Origin: Flavobacterium alkalisoli
GTDB taxonomy: Bacteria > Bacteroidota > Bacteroidia > Flavobacteriales > Flavobacteriaceae
Assembly: GCF_008000935.1 (NCBI RefSeq)
Contig: NZ_CP042831.1
Coordinates: forward strand, 2,728,001 to 2,792,000
Length of the DNA stretch: 64,000 bases
Direction: 5' to 3'
Numbering within the stretch: position 1 is the stretch's first letter; each line of letters opens with the position of its first letter. The notes under the pieces were generated by a model. The model was not told where the DNA came from, did no database searches, and worked only from the letters and a program-made list of their open reading frames with translations. Positions 10,009-19,672 of this stretch are shown here, in pieces. Both the position numbers and the translations under genes were made by a program.

Positions 10009-11622
10009 TTACTCTATGATTATTTTTTTGGCAGTACTACCATCTTTACTTTTTACAGAGACTATATAAGTTCCCGGACTGGTAATGTTTATAGTTGTAT
10101 TTATAGTTGTAATTTCCTGCTCAAGTATCTTTTGTCCTAATGTGTTATAAACTTTTGCTGTGCACGGATAACTTTCAGTCTGAATATTAAAGCTCCCTTT
10201 AGAAGGATTAGGGTATACTATTAGAGTGTTTTTATTTTTGTTAAACTCAGGATTATCTAAACTGTATGATAAAGCCTGGAAAGCATTAATTCTGCCATGT
10301 CCGTAATAAATATCAAACCCGGGTATGTCTTCCAATGTGCTTCCTACCTGATCTTCGGCGGTATTTTCTATTATAGACTTAATTTGGGCTGGTGTTCTGC
10401 CTGGGTCCTGAGCCAAAAGCAATGCAGCTAACCCGGATACATATGGTGTTGCCTGAGATGTGCCTCCCCAATATATCCCGTATTCTGTATTTGAAGTATG
10501 CGAAAGGCCATAAATAAAATTACCCGGAGCAACTACAGATATATGATCCCCATAATTACTGCCGCTATTTGAATCCCAAAAGAAAGGTTGTGTTCTGCTG
10601 TCATTAGGATTTGTTGATCCAACAGCAATAACCCCTTCAAAATTGGCAGGATAAAAAGGTATTGAGGTGTTAAAATTCATCATGCAGGCTACAACCACCA
10701 CATTATTATTAAGTGCATATTGAACAGCTTCTTCAAGTACCTGTGAATACTGATTACCGCCAACAGAAAGATTAATAACCCTTGCTCCGTTATCTGCAGC
10801 ATAAATAATAGCATCATACCACCATGAATAATTTCCGTTGTTATTAGCATTAAGCCCTTTCAGCGTCATTATCTTACAGTTAAGGTCTACCCCGGAATAT
10901 CCTGATAAATTATTACCGTTTGCAGCTATAATGCCTGTTACATTTGTGCCGTGGCCATGATCGTCAAAAGGAAAAGGTACATTCGAAACAAAATCCCAAC
11001 CAAAAAAATCGTTTATATAGCCATTATTGTCATTATCAATATTATCCTCAAAATTGACTGTCTCAGCTTCGTTAGACCAAAGTCGTCCCTCAAATTCAGG
11101 ATGTTCTAAATTTAGCCCACTGTCCATTACCGCAACAATTATTTCGCTGCTTCCCTGTTCAATATCCCAGGCTGCCTCCATATCTATATCAGCTCCTGAT
11201 ATCGAAGGCGACAGGTTAAAGCTACCATCGTTATGTAAGCCCCATTGCCTAAAATAGAATTGGTCGTTAGGTGTCATGTTAAACTTTTTACCACCACCTT
11301 GGCCTATATAGTCAGGCTCTGCATATTCAACTGTTTGAAGCTGACCGTAAGCCTTTACCAAATTTTCAATATTAGTGTCGTTGGGGAATGAAATTACAAA
11401 GAGTTGGGATTTAGATTTTTTACCCGATCTTAATTTTGTAATCCCGGTCGCATTATAATTTTTTGCTATGCTGTCTATTTGTACAATACCTGTAGAATTA
11501 TTGTTTAAGTTAATATTTTCTACACTGCTTTTAAGCTTAATGGTAATACGATTAGTTTTTGGGGTCTGCGCATTAATTGTAAAATATAATAAGAAAGCGC
11601 ATGAAAGTAATAGTTTTTTCAT
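10009..11622 (-). CDS. Secreted subtilisin-family (S8) serine protease with T9SS sorting domain
   Basis: The 537 residues comprise a signal peptide (1-18), an inhibitor-like propeptide (about 20-110), a peptidase S8 domain and a C-terminal type A Por-secretion domain (about 465-537: YPNPSKGSFNIQ ... KIIIE). The catalytic triad is Asp167 (AVMDSG), His224 (HGHGT) and Ser389 (GGTSQATP), with Asn316 as likely oxyanion residue, so the enzyme looks active. It should cross the outer membrane by type IX secretion and degrade extracellular protein. The substrate is unknown. It is monocistronic or loosely linked to the small genes upstream. Confidence 0.93.
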   Translation of the reverse strand: MKKLLLSCAFLLYFTINAQTPKTNRITIKLKSSVENINLNNNSTGIVQIDSIAKNYNATGITKLRSGKKSKSQLFVISFPNDTNIENLVKAYGQLQTVEYAEPDYIGQGGGKKFNMTPNDQFYFRQWGLHNDGSFNLSPSISGADIDMEAAWDIEQGSSEIIVAVMDSGLNLEHPEFEGRLWSNEAETVNFEDNIDNDNNGYINDFFGWDFVSNVPFPFDDHGHGTNVTGIIAANGNNLSGYSGVDLNCKIMTLKGLNANNNGNYSWWYDAIIYAADNGARVINLSVGGNQYSQVLEEAVQYALNNNVVVVACMMNFNTSIPFYPANFEGVIAVGSTNPNDSRTQPFFWDSNSGSNYGDHISVVAPGNFIYGLSHTSNTEYGIYWGGTSQATPYVSGLAALLLAQDPGRTPAQIKSIIENTAEDQVGSTLEDIPGFDIYYGHGRINAFQALSYSLDNPEFNKNKNTLIVYPNPSKGSFNIQTESYPCTAKVYNTLGQKILEQEITTINTTINITSPGTYIVSVKSKDGSTAKKIIIE

Positions 11623-11668
11623 AGGTGTGTTTAATTATTTTCGTAAAAATATTAAATTAATTTTAGTG

Positions 11669-12049
11669 TTATTTCTCAAAAGCATTTATGTTTTCCAAAT
11701 TTCCAAGTTCGTCAAGATAAGCGATAAATACTGCACCTTTCGGAGGATAGTGCATATTGATTCTCGTAAGTTGTCCGTTTTCCTTAACCAGGCTTAACTC
11801 AAGCCTGTTAGGTTTGGTTTGCCATTCTTTTCTGTTTACTGCAATAACATGTATACCGTTTATCTTTTGATTGTACTCCCTGCAAATTTCTGTTTTCTGA
11901 ATATAAAGAGTATCACGCCCTTTTGCTTCCGGATGTAAAAAATGCTGAACCTCCTTATGCTTAATAATATCGGTTATCAGGTTACACTGATTACTTTTTG
12001 GCAGACAACAAAACAGGCTAATGAAAATATAAACGGCGATTGTTTTCAT
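11669..12049 (-). CDS. Exported protein of unknown function
   Basis: The 126-residue product has an N-terminal hydrophobic signal (about 1-22, with a CC pair and a third Cys). The mature part is a small domain ending NLENINAFEK. No family motif is recognised. It lies 46 bp upstream of the subtilase on the same strand and downstream of another small exported protein. Probably periplasmic or surface-exposed. Confidence 0.6.
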   Translation of the reverse strand: MKTIAVYIFISLFCCLPKSNQCNLITDIIKHKEVQHFLHPEAKGRDTLYIQKTEICREYNQKINGIHVIAVNRKEWQTKPNRLELSLVKENGQLTRINMHYPPKGAVFIAYLDELGNLENINAFEK

Positions 12050-12068
12050 AGTGAATGGTGTTTATTTA

Positions 12069-12099
12069 ATAAAAAAAGCCCTCCGATTCAGGAAGGCTT
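12069..12099 (-). terminator. Terminator after the 12107-12523 gene
   Basis: A 9-bp stem with one mismatch (AAGCCCTCC/GGAAGGCTT) and a 6-nt loop is followed on the minus strand by seven T. Confidence 0.75.
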
Positions 12100-12106
12100 A
12101 TTCATA

Positions 12107-12523
12107 TTATGGTTTTGCTATTAACAATTCTTCTTTAGTGCGTTTCTTTGCCGGGCCATACTCTACATATACGTGATATAGTTTATCATCTTCTGTAACT
12201 CTGGTAACTTTAAGATTGTATTTGTCTTTAAAAATAAAGGAATTACAATCTGTAGGTGCTCCGTCAGCACAAACCGTAATGATAAGGTTTTGAGAAGCCT
12301 CATCGGTTTCCGGCATATTTGCACTTCCTGATTCGTTATAATTAATAATGGTAGATAGTGACCCCAATTTAACGGGATAACTGGTGTAACTGTCTATTGA
12401 GCCTAACAGGTTACTAAACTCTTTGTTTTCTAATTTTTGAGTTAATGTTGTTTGAGAGTGGGCAAACTGTGCAATAGCACAAACTGTAAGTAGTAATACA
12501 GTTTTACGGAAGGTGTTTTTCAT
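12107..12523 (-). CDS. Exported protein of unknown function
   Basis: The 138-residue product has a signal peptide (1-23, AHSQ cleavage region). The mature part contains two cysteines in CADGAPTDC that could form a disulphide. It has no recognisable catalytic motif. It ends at its own terminator and is divergent from the M14 peptidase gene. Confidence 0.65.
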   Translation of the reverse strand: MKNTFRKTVLLLTVCAIAQFAHSQTTLTQKLENKEFSNLLGSIDSYTSYPVKLGSLSTIINYNESGSANMPETDEASQNLIITVCADGAPTDCNSFIFKDKYNLKVTRVTEDDKLYHVYVEYGPAKKRTKEELLIAKP

Positions 12524-12676
12524 GTTGGTAATAGTTTGGTTGTTGTTTCTGTATATGCAATTTAATACTTTTTGATAAATAACTTGAGTAGCCTGTATAA
12601 TATTAGCTAAGGTTGTTTAATTTAGAATCTCTTTTGAAATTAAATTACATAAATTTGAAGTTTGAACCCCTTTTAT

Positions 12677-15181
12677 ATGAAAAAACTATTTTTTAGCCTG
12701 TTGTTCCTTTTTACACTAACCTTACAGGCACAGCTGAAAAGCCCGGGAGAATTTATACCAAGTTACGGGAGCCAGGTAAGCTATTACCATCAGTTGGAAA
12801 ATTACTTTACTCATTTAACCCAAAATTCAGATTACATACTTAAAAAGCCTTACGGTTATACCTATCAGGAGCGAAGCCTTAATGTATATTACATTTCAAC
12901 TCCGCAAAACCTGAAAGATCTTGAAAACATAAGGCAAAACCATCTGTATCAAATTGGACTTTTAGATAAAAAGCCAACCACAACCGTTACTGATAAAGCT
13001 ATAGTATGGCTTAGTTTTAATGTACACGGTAATGAGCCCGGTGCTGCCGAAAGCTCTATGAATGTGGCCTTTGAACTTATTAACCCAAATAATAAGAACA
13101 CCAAAGAGTGGCTGGAAAATACCATCGTGATATTAGACCCATGCTTAAACCCTGACGGGTACTCTCGTTACGGGAACTGGCTTAGGGATGTTACCGGGCA
13201 ACAGCTTCATCCGGGGCTTACCGATAGGGAACACATGGAACCGTGGCCGGGTGGCAGGCAAAACCATTATGCGTACGATCTTAACCGTGACTGGGCATGG
13301 CAAACGCAGGCTGAATCGCAACAGCGTATAAGGCTTTTTAACGAGTGGATGCCAATGGTACATGTAGATGTGCATGAAATGGGGTATAACGAACCTTATT
13401 TTTTTCCTCCCGCAGCAGAGCCAATGCACGAGTACATCACTCAGGCACAAAAAGATTTTCACGTTGCAATAGGCGAAATGACTTCAAAACGATTTGACCT
13501 TAAAGGATGGAACTACTATACAAGAGAGCGTTTCGATTTATTTTACCCGAGCTATGGGGATACCTATCCAAGCTTTAATGGTGCCGTGGGTATGACCTAT
13601 GAGCAGGGTGGTATAGGTGCCGGCAGGGCAGTGGTAATGAGCAACGGTAATATACTAACGCTACAGGACAGGATAGACCACCATACCGAAGCCGTGCTTA
13701 CAGCAGTTGAAACGGCTTCCTGGCAAAAGGATAAGCTGGTTAAAAATTTCCGCCAGTATTACAAAGACGGTAAGGAAGGCAATAAAGGGAAATATAAAAC
13801 CTACATTATAAAAAACAACGGTAAGACCCAACAGCTTGCCGAGTTGCTGGAACGAAACAAGATTCAGTTTGCTTATGCCAAAGAGTCTAAAAAGCTAAAC
13901 GGTTACAGCTATATGGAAAACGGCGATAAAGATTTTACCGTAGAGCCTAACGATTTAATAATTAGTGCCAAGCAGCCTAAAAGCATACTTACACAGGTAT
14001 TGTTTGAACCTGCACCTAAACTTACCGACAGCCTTTCGTATGATATAACTGCATGGGCATTGCCTTATGCTTATGGAGTGGAGAGTTATGCGCTTAAAAA
14101 CAGTCCTAAAATAGATACTAAGAAAGAGATTAACTATAAGGGCAAACTTGATTTTGAAAGGGCTTATGCTTATTACATTCCGTGGAATGGAAGAGCGTCG
14201 GCAAGAACGCTGTCCTGTCTGCTTAAAAGCGGGATAAAGGTGCGTTCTGCCAGAAAAGCTTCTTTCTTTAGAGGGGTAAGAATTAAACCTGGTGATTTAA
14301 TTGTACTTAAAGGAGATAACCAAAGCCTTTACGATTTTAAAAACACTATGGATATGCTGCTTGAAAACAAACCGGATTATGAGGTTTTGGAAAGTGGTTT
14401 CTCTTTAGAAGGCGGCGACTTAGGGGGGGAATACTATCCGTTACTTAGCGCTCCGAGAGTTTTACTGCTTTCGGGAGAGAGTGTAAGTGCTACCGATTTT
14501 GGGCAGGCATGGTTTTACTTCGATCAGATGATAGAATATCCTGTAAGTATAGTGGATGTTAAAAATATTAGCAGGGTAAACTTTAGTGATTTTACAACCA
14601 TAGTACTGGTTGATGGCTGGTATGATTTTACCGAAGATCAAAAAAGTGATTTGGATAATTTTATTAAGGACGGGGGCAAGGTAATTGCAATAGGCAACGC
14701 ACTGGGTATTTTTGAAGACAGGGCAGGGTATAACCTTACCCGTTTTGCTTCGGAACAGGATAAACAGGACGAAATTGACCGTAAGGAGGAAGAGGCTTTA
14801 AGAGCCCGTTTTATGGATTATAAAAATGCCGAAAGACGTTCAATATCTGAGTCGGTGCCGGGAGCAGTGGTAGAAAATGTAATAGATAAGTCACACCCAC
14901 TTTCTTACGGACTTGGAGATAAGTATTTCAGTCTTAAAACCAGTGATACCCATTACCAGTTACTTAAGGATGCCTGGAATGTGGCCTATGTGCCAAAGGA
15001 TTATATAAGCTTTGGTTTTATTGGGCAAAACCTTAGAAAAAAACTGGAAAACACTGTTACCTTTGCTGTAGAACAAAAAGGCAGCGGGCAGGTAATTTAT
15101 ATGATAGATAACCCATTGTTCAGAGGATTTTGGGAAAACGGTAATCTGCTTTTCAGCAATGCTGTATTTTTAGTTGATTAA
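12677..15181 (+). CDS. M14-family zinc carboxypeptidase-like protein, exported
   Basis: This is a metallocarboxypeptidase-type hydrolase. A TTG at 12662 would also open the frame, but the ATG at 12677 gives a clean signal peptide (MKKLFFSLLF..., cleavage after LQAQ), so it is preferred; the product is then 834 residues. The zinc motif is His117-x-x-Glu120 (VHGNEPG), with the third ligand at His233 (DVHEMG) or His229. The likely catalytic Glu lies in TYEQGG. The C-terminal half (about 480-834) has a glutamine-amidotransferase-like fold region, as in related large Bacteroidota M14 proteins. It heads a three-gene unit with 10- and 31-bp gaps. Confidence 0.88.
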   Translation: MKKLFFSLLFLFTLTLQAQLKSPGEFIPSYGSQVSYYHQLENYFTHLTQNSDYILKKPYGYTYQERSLNVYYISTPQNLKDLENIRQNHLYQIGLLDKKPTTTVTDKAIVWLSFNVHGNEPGAAESSMNVAFELINPNNKNTKEWLENTIVILDPCLNPDGYSRYGNWLRDVTGQQLHPGLTDREHMEPWPGGRQNHYAYDLNRDWAWQTQAESQQRIRLFNEWMPMVHVDVHEMGYNEPYFFPPAAEPMHEYITQAQKDFHVAIGEMTSKRFDLKGWNYYTRERFDLFYPSYGDTYPSFNGAVGMTYEQGGIGAGRAVVMSNGNILTLQDRIDHHTEAVLTAVETASWQKDKLVKNFRQYYKDGKEGNKGKYKTYIIKNNGKTQQLAELLERNKIQFAYAKESKKLNGYSYMENGDKDFTVEPNDLIISAKQPKSILTQVLFEPAPKLTDSLSYDITAWALPYAYGVESYALKNSPKIDTKKEINYKGKLDFERAYAYYIPWNGRASARTLSCLLKSGIKVRSARKASFFRGVRIKPGDLIVLKGDNQSLYDFKNTMDMLLENKPDYEVLESGFSLEGGDLGGEYYPLLSAPRVLLLSGESVSATDFGQAWFYFDQMIEYPVSIVDVKNISRVNFSDFTTIVLVDGWYDFTEDQKSDLDNFIKDGGKVIAIGNALGIFEDRAGYNLTRFASEQDKQDEIDRKEEEALRARFMDYKNAERRSISESVPGAVVENVIDKSHPLSYGLGDKYFSLKTSDTHYQLLKDAWNVAYVPKDYISFGFIGQNLRKKLENTVTFAVEQKGSGQVIYMIDNPLFRGFWENGNLLFSNAVFLVD

Positions 15182-15191
15182 ATAAATTTTT

Positions 15192-15650
15192 ATGAAAAAA
15201 AGACTTTTTGAGAGATCCTTTTATGTACTGGGATTACTTTCTATGATTACATTAACGTCTCCTTTTTTTAGTTACAGGCCTACAGCCGTAACAACAAACG
15301 ACTGGTTTATATGGGGAAACTTTAATTTGCTGGATATTGTTGTGGAAGGGCTTCCGCGATTTTCTAAGGTAGCAATGAGTGATACCATGAAATTAGTTAT
15401 CGTAATAAGTACTATTATACTTGCACTTGGCGTTTTCCAGTTTGTAGGTTCTCTTTTTAAACAGCGCAAACAGGTATTGTTTTCGGCGATAACCCTTTTT
15501 GTATTGCTTGCAGGCGGAATTATCTATATTAAATCCGGAGGATATGATATTACCGTTAAGGCAGGATATTATATTTTTATGGCGCTTGAAGCTGCTGTTA
15601 TAGTAATGGGAATTCTATTAGGAAGAAACAAAGAAAAAAACGTAGCATAA
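15192..15650 (+). CDS. Four-helix inner-membrane protein of unknown function
   Basis: The 152-residue product shows about four hydrophobic segments (near 10-28, 68-87, 95-112 and 124-143) and a basic C-terminus. No conserved motif is recognised. It starts 10 bp after the M14 gene and is probably translated from the same mRNA. Confidence 0.65.
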   Translation: MKKRLFERSFYVLGLLSMITLTSPFFSYRPTAVTTNDWFIWGNFNLLDIVVEGLPRFSKVAMSDTMKLVIVISTIILALGVFQFVGSLFKQRKQVLFSAITLFVLLAGGIIYIKSGGYDITVKAGYYIFMALEAAVIVMGILLGRNKEKNVA

Positions 15651-15681
15651 TAATTTAACCCACCCCCGCCATTAATCAACA

Positions 15682-16683
15682 ATGAAAAGATTACTACTGC
15701 CATTGGCAGCATTACTTATCGTGTCATGTCATACAGATATTGACGACAACGGGACCGCAAACAATAACAACGGTGAGAATCCCGGGGAAACAGTTATAGA
15801 TTACAGGCAGGAAATGCGCCAGCTTGTAATTAGCATTAGTCAAAAGGCTAAAGGAATAAGTCCGGGCTTTGCGATTATTCCCCAAAACGGTATTGAACTG
15901 CTTACTAACGACGGAGATCCGTTTGGCTCGCTAAACTTACCTTATCTAAATGCTATAGACGGGCACGGACAGGAAGACCTGCTATATGGTTATGATAACG
16001 ATGATGAAGCTACACCTGCCGATGTAACCGAATACCTGAAGAATTTCTTAGACAGGTCTAAGGAGTTTGGTAAAAAGATATTGGTTACCGATTATTGTAC
16101 CTCAGCGTCTCATGTAGAAGATTCCTATCTTCAAAACGAGGATAGCGACTATATTTCTTTTGCAGCCCCTATCAGGGAACTGAATGTTATACCGGGTCAA
16201 TCTCCTTATAACTATAATAATGCAAACATAACTCAGCTATCGCAGGCCAAAAACTTTTTATACCTTATAAATCCTGAGAATTATAATACTAAACAGGAGT
16301 TTATTACTGCCGTGGCACAAACCGATTATGATGTAATTATCATGGATTTGTTTTTAAACGGACAGGCTTTTACAGCAGCCGAAGTAGCTCAGTTAAAGAA
16401 TAAAGCCAATGGTGGTAGCCGCATGGTAATATGTTATATGTCTATAGGTGAGGCAGAAGATTATCGTTATTACTGGCAGCAGGAGTGGAGTACAAATCCG
16501 CCGGAATGGGTAGCAGCCGAAAATCCTGACTGGGGAGGTAATTATAAGGTGCAGTACTGGAATGATGAATGGAAATCTATCATCTATTCAGGACAGGGAT
16601 CATATCTTGATACCATACTACAGGCAGGCTTTAATGGGGTATACCTTGATATTATAGATGCCTTTGAGTATTTTGAAGAATAA
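15682..16683 (+). CDS. Lipoprotein with GH114/TM1410-like TIM-barrel domain
   Basis: The 333-residue product has a lipobox IVSC (Cys16) and a short Asn/Gly-rich linker, then an endo-alpha-1,4-polygalactosaminidase-like (GH114/TM1410) barrel. Family hallmarks are VICYMSIGEAEDYR and GFNGVYLDIIDAFEYF near the C-terminus, where the acidic residues would be catalytic. It is probably anchored at the cell surface or periplasmic face and acts on an amino-sugar polymer. The exact substrate is unknown. It is third in the M14 unit and is followed by a terminator. Confidence 0.8.
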   Translation: MKRLLLPLAALLIVSCHTDIDDNGTANNNNGENPGETVIDYRQEMRQLVISISQKAKGISPGFAIIPQNGIELLTNDGDPFGSLNLPYLNAIDGHGQEDLLYGYDNDDEATPADVTEYLKNFLDRSKEFGKKILVTDYCTSASHVEDSYLQNEDSDYISFAAPIRELNVIPGQSPYNYNNANITQLSQAKNFLYLINPENYNTKQEFITAVAQTDYDVIIMDLFLNGQAFTAAEVAQLKNKANGGSRMVICYMSIGEAEDYRYYWQQEWSTNPPEWVAAENPDWGGNYKVQYWNDEWKSIIYSGQGSYLDTILQAGFNGVYLDIIDAFEYFEE

Positions 16684-16686
16684 TAT

Positions 16687-16715
16687 AAAACGCCCCTTTT
16701 GGGGCGTTTTTCTTT
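16687..16715. terminator. Bidirectional terminator
   Basis: The 10-bp stem AAAACGCCCC/GGGGCGTTTT has a TTTT loop. It lies between the convergent GH114 and response-regulator genes and can serve both. Confidence 0.85.
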
Positions 16716-16756
16716 ATTGGTTAAAGAATGCAGGATGTATATGTTTTGGCGAACAA

Positions 16757-17179
16757 TTAATCAAAGTAATTTTCCAGAATTTCGTCAAGCATCATTATGG
16801 TTAGCGGTTTGGTCTTAAAGGCAGACAGTACGCCAAGTGATTTTGCTTTATCCATATCATCCGGATTTTCTGATGTGGTAAGCATTACCACAATCATTCT
16901 GCAATGAAGGTTTTTATCCAGTTTACCGTATTCTTCTAAAAATTCCCATCCGTTCATGCCCGGCATATTGATATCAAGAAAAATAAGATCAGGGTGTTTA
17001 TCTCCGTTTTCTTCTTTTCTCTTTAGGTATTCAAGGGCTTCTTCGGCAGATTCCTTTACAACAACATGCTTTGCAGCATTGTTTTTCCTTATTACTCTTT
17101 CATGAAAAAAGTTGTCGACCTTATTGTCGTCAACCAGCATTATGCAATTTACCTGCCTTATCATCACATCTTTATCCAT
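16757..17179 (-). CDS. Single-domain response regulator (Rcp1/CheY-like)
   Basis: The 140-residue receiver domain has no output domain. The acidic pair is Asp17-Asp18, the phosphoacceptor is Asp69 ([11 protein letters not shown]) and the conserved Lys is 124 (FKTKPLT). The [10 protein letters not shown] motif is typical of Rcp1-like partners of PAS or phytochrome kinases. Its start overlaps the end of the histidine kinase gene by 8 bp, so translation is coupled and the two form a cognate pair. With no DNA-binding domain, it must signal by phosphotransfer or protein contact. Confidence 0.92.
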   Translation of the reverse strand: MDKDVMIRQVNCIMLVDDNKVDNFFHERVIRKNNAAKHVVVKESAEEALEYLKRKEENGDKHPDLIFLDINMPGMNGWEFLEEYGKLDKNLHCRMIVVMLTTSENPDDMDKAKSLGVLSAFKTKPLTIMMLDEILENYFD

Positions 17180-19148
17180 TTTGTATAAATTTTGAAATTG
17201 TAAACTTAAATGTACTTCCTGTTCCTAATTCTGATTCTACCCATATTTTACCCTTGTGAAGCCCCACAACTTTATAACAATGTGCCAGTCCTATACCATG
17301 TCCCTCATACTCATCTTCTTTATGCAGACTTTTAAAAATCTGGAAAATACGGTCAAAATATCTTGGGTTAATTCCTATTCCGTTATCGGTTACCCAAAAC
17401 TCATAATAATCCTTTTCTTCGTGGCAGTGTATCTTTACCTCACATGGTATATTCTTTTTCCTGAATTTAATGGCATTATTAATTAGGTTTTGAAAAACCA
17501 GTCTCAACTCTACTTTATAAGCATATATTTGAGGCATTACACCATATGTTATCTCAGCATCAGATTCCTTTATGAGTCTGTTTAAATCGGCAATAACATT
17601 TTTTAGTATGTCATTACAATCTACATATGTAAGCTCTCTGTCTTTGCCCAGTCTTGTAAAATCCAGTAGTGATTTCACCAAAAGAGACATTCTTCCGGTA
17701 GCATCATTTATTGTATTCAGATAGCTTTTTAGTTCATCGTTTAACTCCTGACCGTAATCTTCTTCAATAACCTGAATAAAATTGCTTACAGTTCTTATAG
17801 GCTCCTGCAAATCGTGTGAGGCTATGTAATTAAACTGTTCCAGTTCTTTATTCCTTATCTGAAGTTCCTGAAGCTGGTCTTTAATAATAGTTTCGTTTCG
17901 TTTACGTTCGGTAATATCTATTACAGAGGCAAGTATTACGTTACCGGTATTTGTGTATAACGGATTAAGGCCTATTTCTACAGGAAACTCGCTACCGTCC
18001 TTTTTTACTGCATGTAGATCTCTTCCCGCTCCAAAGTATCTTGCTCTTGGGGCTTCATGATAATCCCCCCTATTTACAGGGTGATGACTCCTTGATGCTT
18101 TAGGTACGAGGATATCTATAGACTTTCCTACAAGTTCTTCTTTTGTATAGCCAAAAAGCTTTTCAGCCTGCTCGTTAATCAGGGTAATGTCTCCTTCAGG
18201 GTTTGATATTATAAATGCATTTGGTGCCGACTCGATCACACTTCTAAAATGCTGTTCTGCCATTTTTTGTTTTCGCTCCGATGTATTTATGGCATTTGCA
18301 GCTTTGTAAATAAAACCAAAGCATATAAGAATAAAGCCGATTGAGGTAAGGGCAAGACTTGGTTTTAATCCCATAATTGACCCTGAATCCATACTAAAAT
18401 TGCTATGTTCAAAAAATTGCAGTCTCAGGTATGTTACTATTATTATTAGTGCAAACAGCTGTAAAAAAAGACGCTTTGCAATTATATTTCCTGTTTCTTT
18501 TACTGTAAATATTCTTGTAAACCCAATCTCAGGATAAAGCATACTGGCACTCATAGACAAAATACAAAAGCTTATAGCTGTATGTATGGCTATCGGTGTT
18601 AAAAAGCTGAATTTATATAGACTGGGTACGCTAAAAAAATAGCCTATTATACATATAGAGGAGATTACCGTTACAAAGTGAAAGGCATACTGGCAGTAAA
18701 TCCTTAGTTTTTGAAATAAGGCAGCACTAAACATAGAGGCTCCCATTACCAAAAACAATACAGATGTTATGGGAGACATACGTCCCGGGTAGGCTTCCTG
18801 TTTTTCTATTCCCACTAAATCAGGGAATAACATTTGGTCTATACCCAAATCTATAGACAGGATTCCCTGACACAAGGATGCAAGGGCATGTATTGCAACA
18901 AACATTTCCATTAACAGGATCGTCGCTGAAATTCTTTTGGTAGAAGCAGACGCTACCAGGCAAAACGACAGCGCTAAAAATGAAAGTGCTGTGTTAAATT
19001 TCATTGAAATATAACCGTCAAGTATGCTTTTTAATACTTCTATATTAAAAAACCAACCTATTAAAACTGCTATTGAAAGAATTAAAACAAGAAGACCTCC
19101 AATAGTAACAAACCGAATTTGATTTATCTTTTTGCTTAGCATAGTCAA
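17172..19148 (-). CDS. Membrane PAS-domain sensor histidine kinase
   Basis: The 658-residue kinase starts with about eight hydrophobic helices (residues 12-285), an integral-membrane sensing region. A PAS domain (about 305-420) with a C-terminal PAC motif ([10 protein letters not shown]) follows, then HisKA with H-box ASHDLQEP (His near 445) and a HATPase_c domain with N-, G1- and G2-box motifs ([23 protein letters not shown]). The arrangement and H-box resemble light- or redox-type kinases paired with Rcp1-like regulators. The ligand is unknown. It is divergent from dnaK across a 524-bp gap. Confidence 0.92.
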   Translation of the reverse strand: MTMLSKKINQIRFVTIGGLLVLILSIAVLIGWFFNIEVLKSILDGYISMKFNTALSFLALSFCLVASASTKRISATILLMEMFVAIHALASLCQGILSIDLGIDQMLFPDLVGIEKQEAYPGRMSPITSVLFLVMGASMFSAALFQKLRIYCQYAFHFVTVISSICIIGYFFSVPSLYKFSFLTPIAIHTAISFCILSMSASMLYPEIGFTRIFTVKETGNIIAKRLFLQLFALIIIVTYLRLQFFEHSNFSMDSGSIMGLKPSLALTSIGFILICFGFIYKAANAINTSERKQKMAEQHFRSVIESAPNAFIISNPEGDITLINEQAEKLFGYTKEELVGKSIDILVPKASRSHHPVNRGDYHEAPRARYFGAGRDLHAVKKDGSEFPVEIGLNPLYTNTGNVILASVIDITERKRNETIIKDQLQELQIRNKELEQFNYIASHDLQEPIRTVSNFIQVIEEDYGQELNDELKSYLNTINDATGRMSLLVKSLLDFTRLGKDRELTYVDCNDILKNVIADLNRLIKESDAEITYGVMPQIYAYKVELRLVFQNLINNAIKFRKKNIPCEVKIHCHEEKDYYEFWVTDNGIGINPRYFDRIFQIFKSLHKEDEYEGHGIGLAHCYKVVGLHKGKIWVESELGTGSTFKFTISKFIQNG

Positions 19149-19329
19149 ACCAGAGTAACATTAATACATACGTGTATTGGATAGGATTTGGATGCTAAAA
19201 TATACAGAAATATTTATAATATAGATTTTTAGCTATGAAGTGAATAGTTGAGACTGTAAAATGCAGTTTTGTGTAGATAACTGGTTTTGTGGTGTTTAAA
19301 TTTTTGTGTAGATTTTAGAAAAAATATTT

Positions 19330-19344
19330 ACACATTTAATGTGT
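19330..19344. promoter_or_regulatory. Palindrome, possible operator
   Basis: ACACATT-T-AATGTGT is a perfect 7-bp dyad around one base, in the gap between the kinase gene and dnaK. It is too short and AT-rich to be a terminator. An operator role is inferred. Confidence 0.3.
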
Positions 19345-19552
19345 TGTTTTTTAATGTTTTACGTATTTAATTAATATTTGCTTAAAATTGATTTTAGGAC
19401 TGTGTAGTTTATGAAATTTATATATGAGTCTATTTTTGGTTTGTTTCAAATTTATCTGAAAAATCATGTCGTTAAAAACAAAATTGTATCCGACAGAAGT
19501 TCATAATTTCCGTCAATCCGTTAAAGGTTTCTAAAAGTTATAAAAAAGAAAA

Positions 19553-19578
19553 TGTCATCTTGTCATATGGTTCTGTCA
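19553..19578 (+). promoter_or_regulatory. Three TGTCA direct repeats upstream of dnaK
   Basis: TGTCA occurs at 19553, 19561 and 19574 (8- and 13-bp steps), just upstream of the -24/-12 element. The same pentamer forms a dyad before clpC. No CIRCE element (HrcA site) is seen. Confidence 0.45.
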
Positions 19579-19598
19579 TTTTTTAATGCTTTTGGCTA

Positions 19599-19613
19599 TT
19601 GGCACAAAGATTG
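19599..19613 (+). promoter_or_regulatory. Sigma-54-like -24/-12 promoter of dnaK
   Basis: TGGCAC, five bases, then TTGA has the exact spacing of the RpoN consensus (TGGCAC-N5-TTGC) with one mismatch in the -12 box. It would start transcription near 19625, leaving a leader of about 45-50 nt before the dnaK ATG. Confidence 0.5.
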
Positions 19614-19672
19614 ACTATTTGTAAGCATCAATAATATTTAGAAATCGAATTCAAAAAATAAACTATTTTAAA

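Larger units (their letters stand above)
19149..19672. other. 524-bp gene-free regulatory region between histidine kinase and dnaK
   Basis: No coding frame of note was seen. It holds two direct copies of TTTTGTGTAGAT (19267-19278 and 19302-19313), a palindrome (19330-19344), three TGTCA repeats (19553-19578) and a sigma-54-like promoter (19599-19613). The remainder is AT-rich sequence. Confidence 0.6.
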
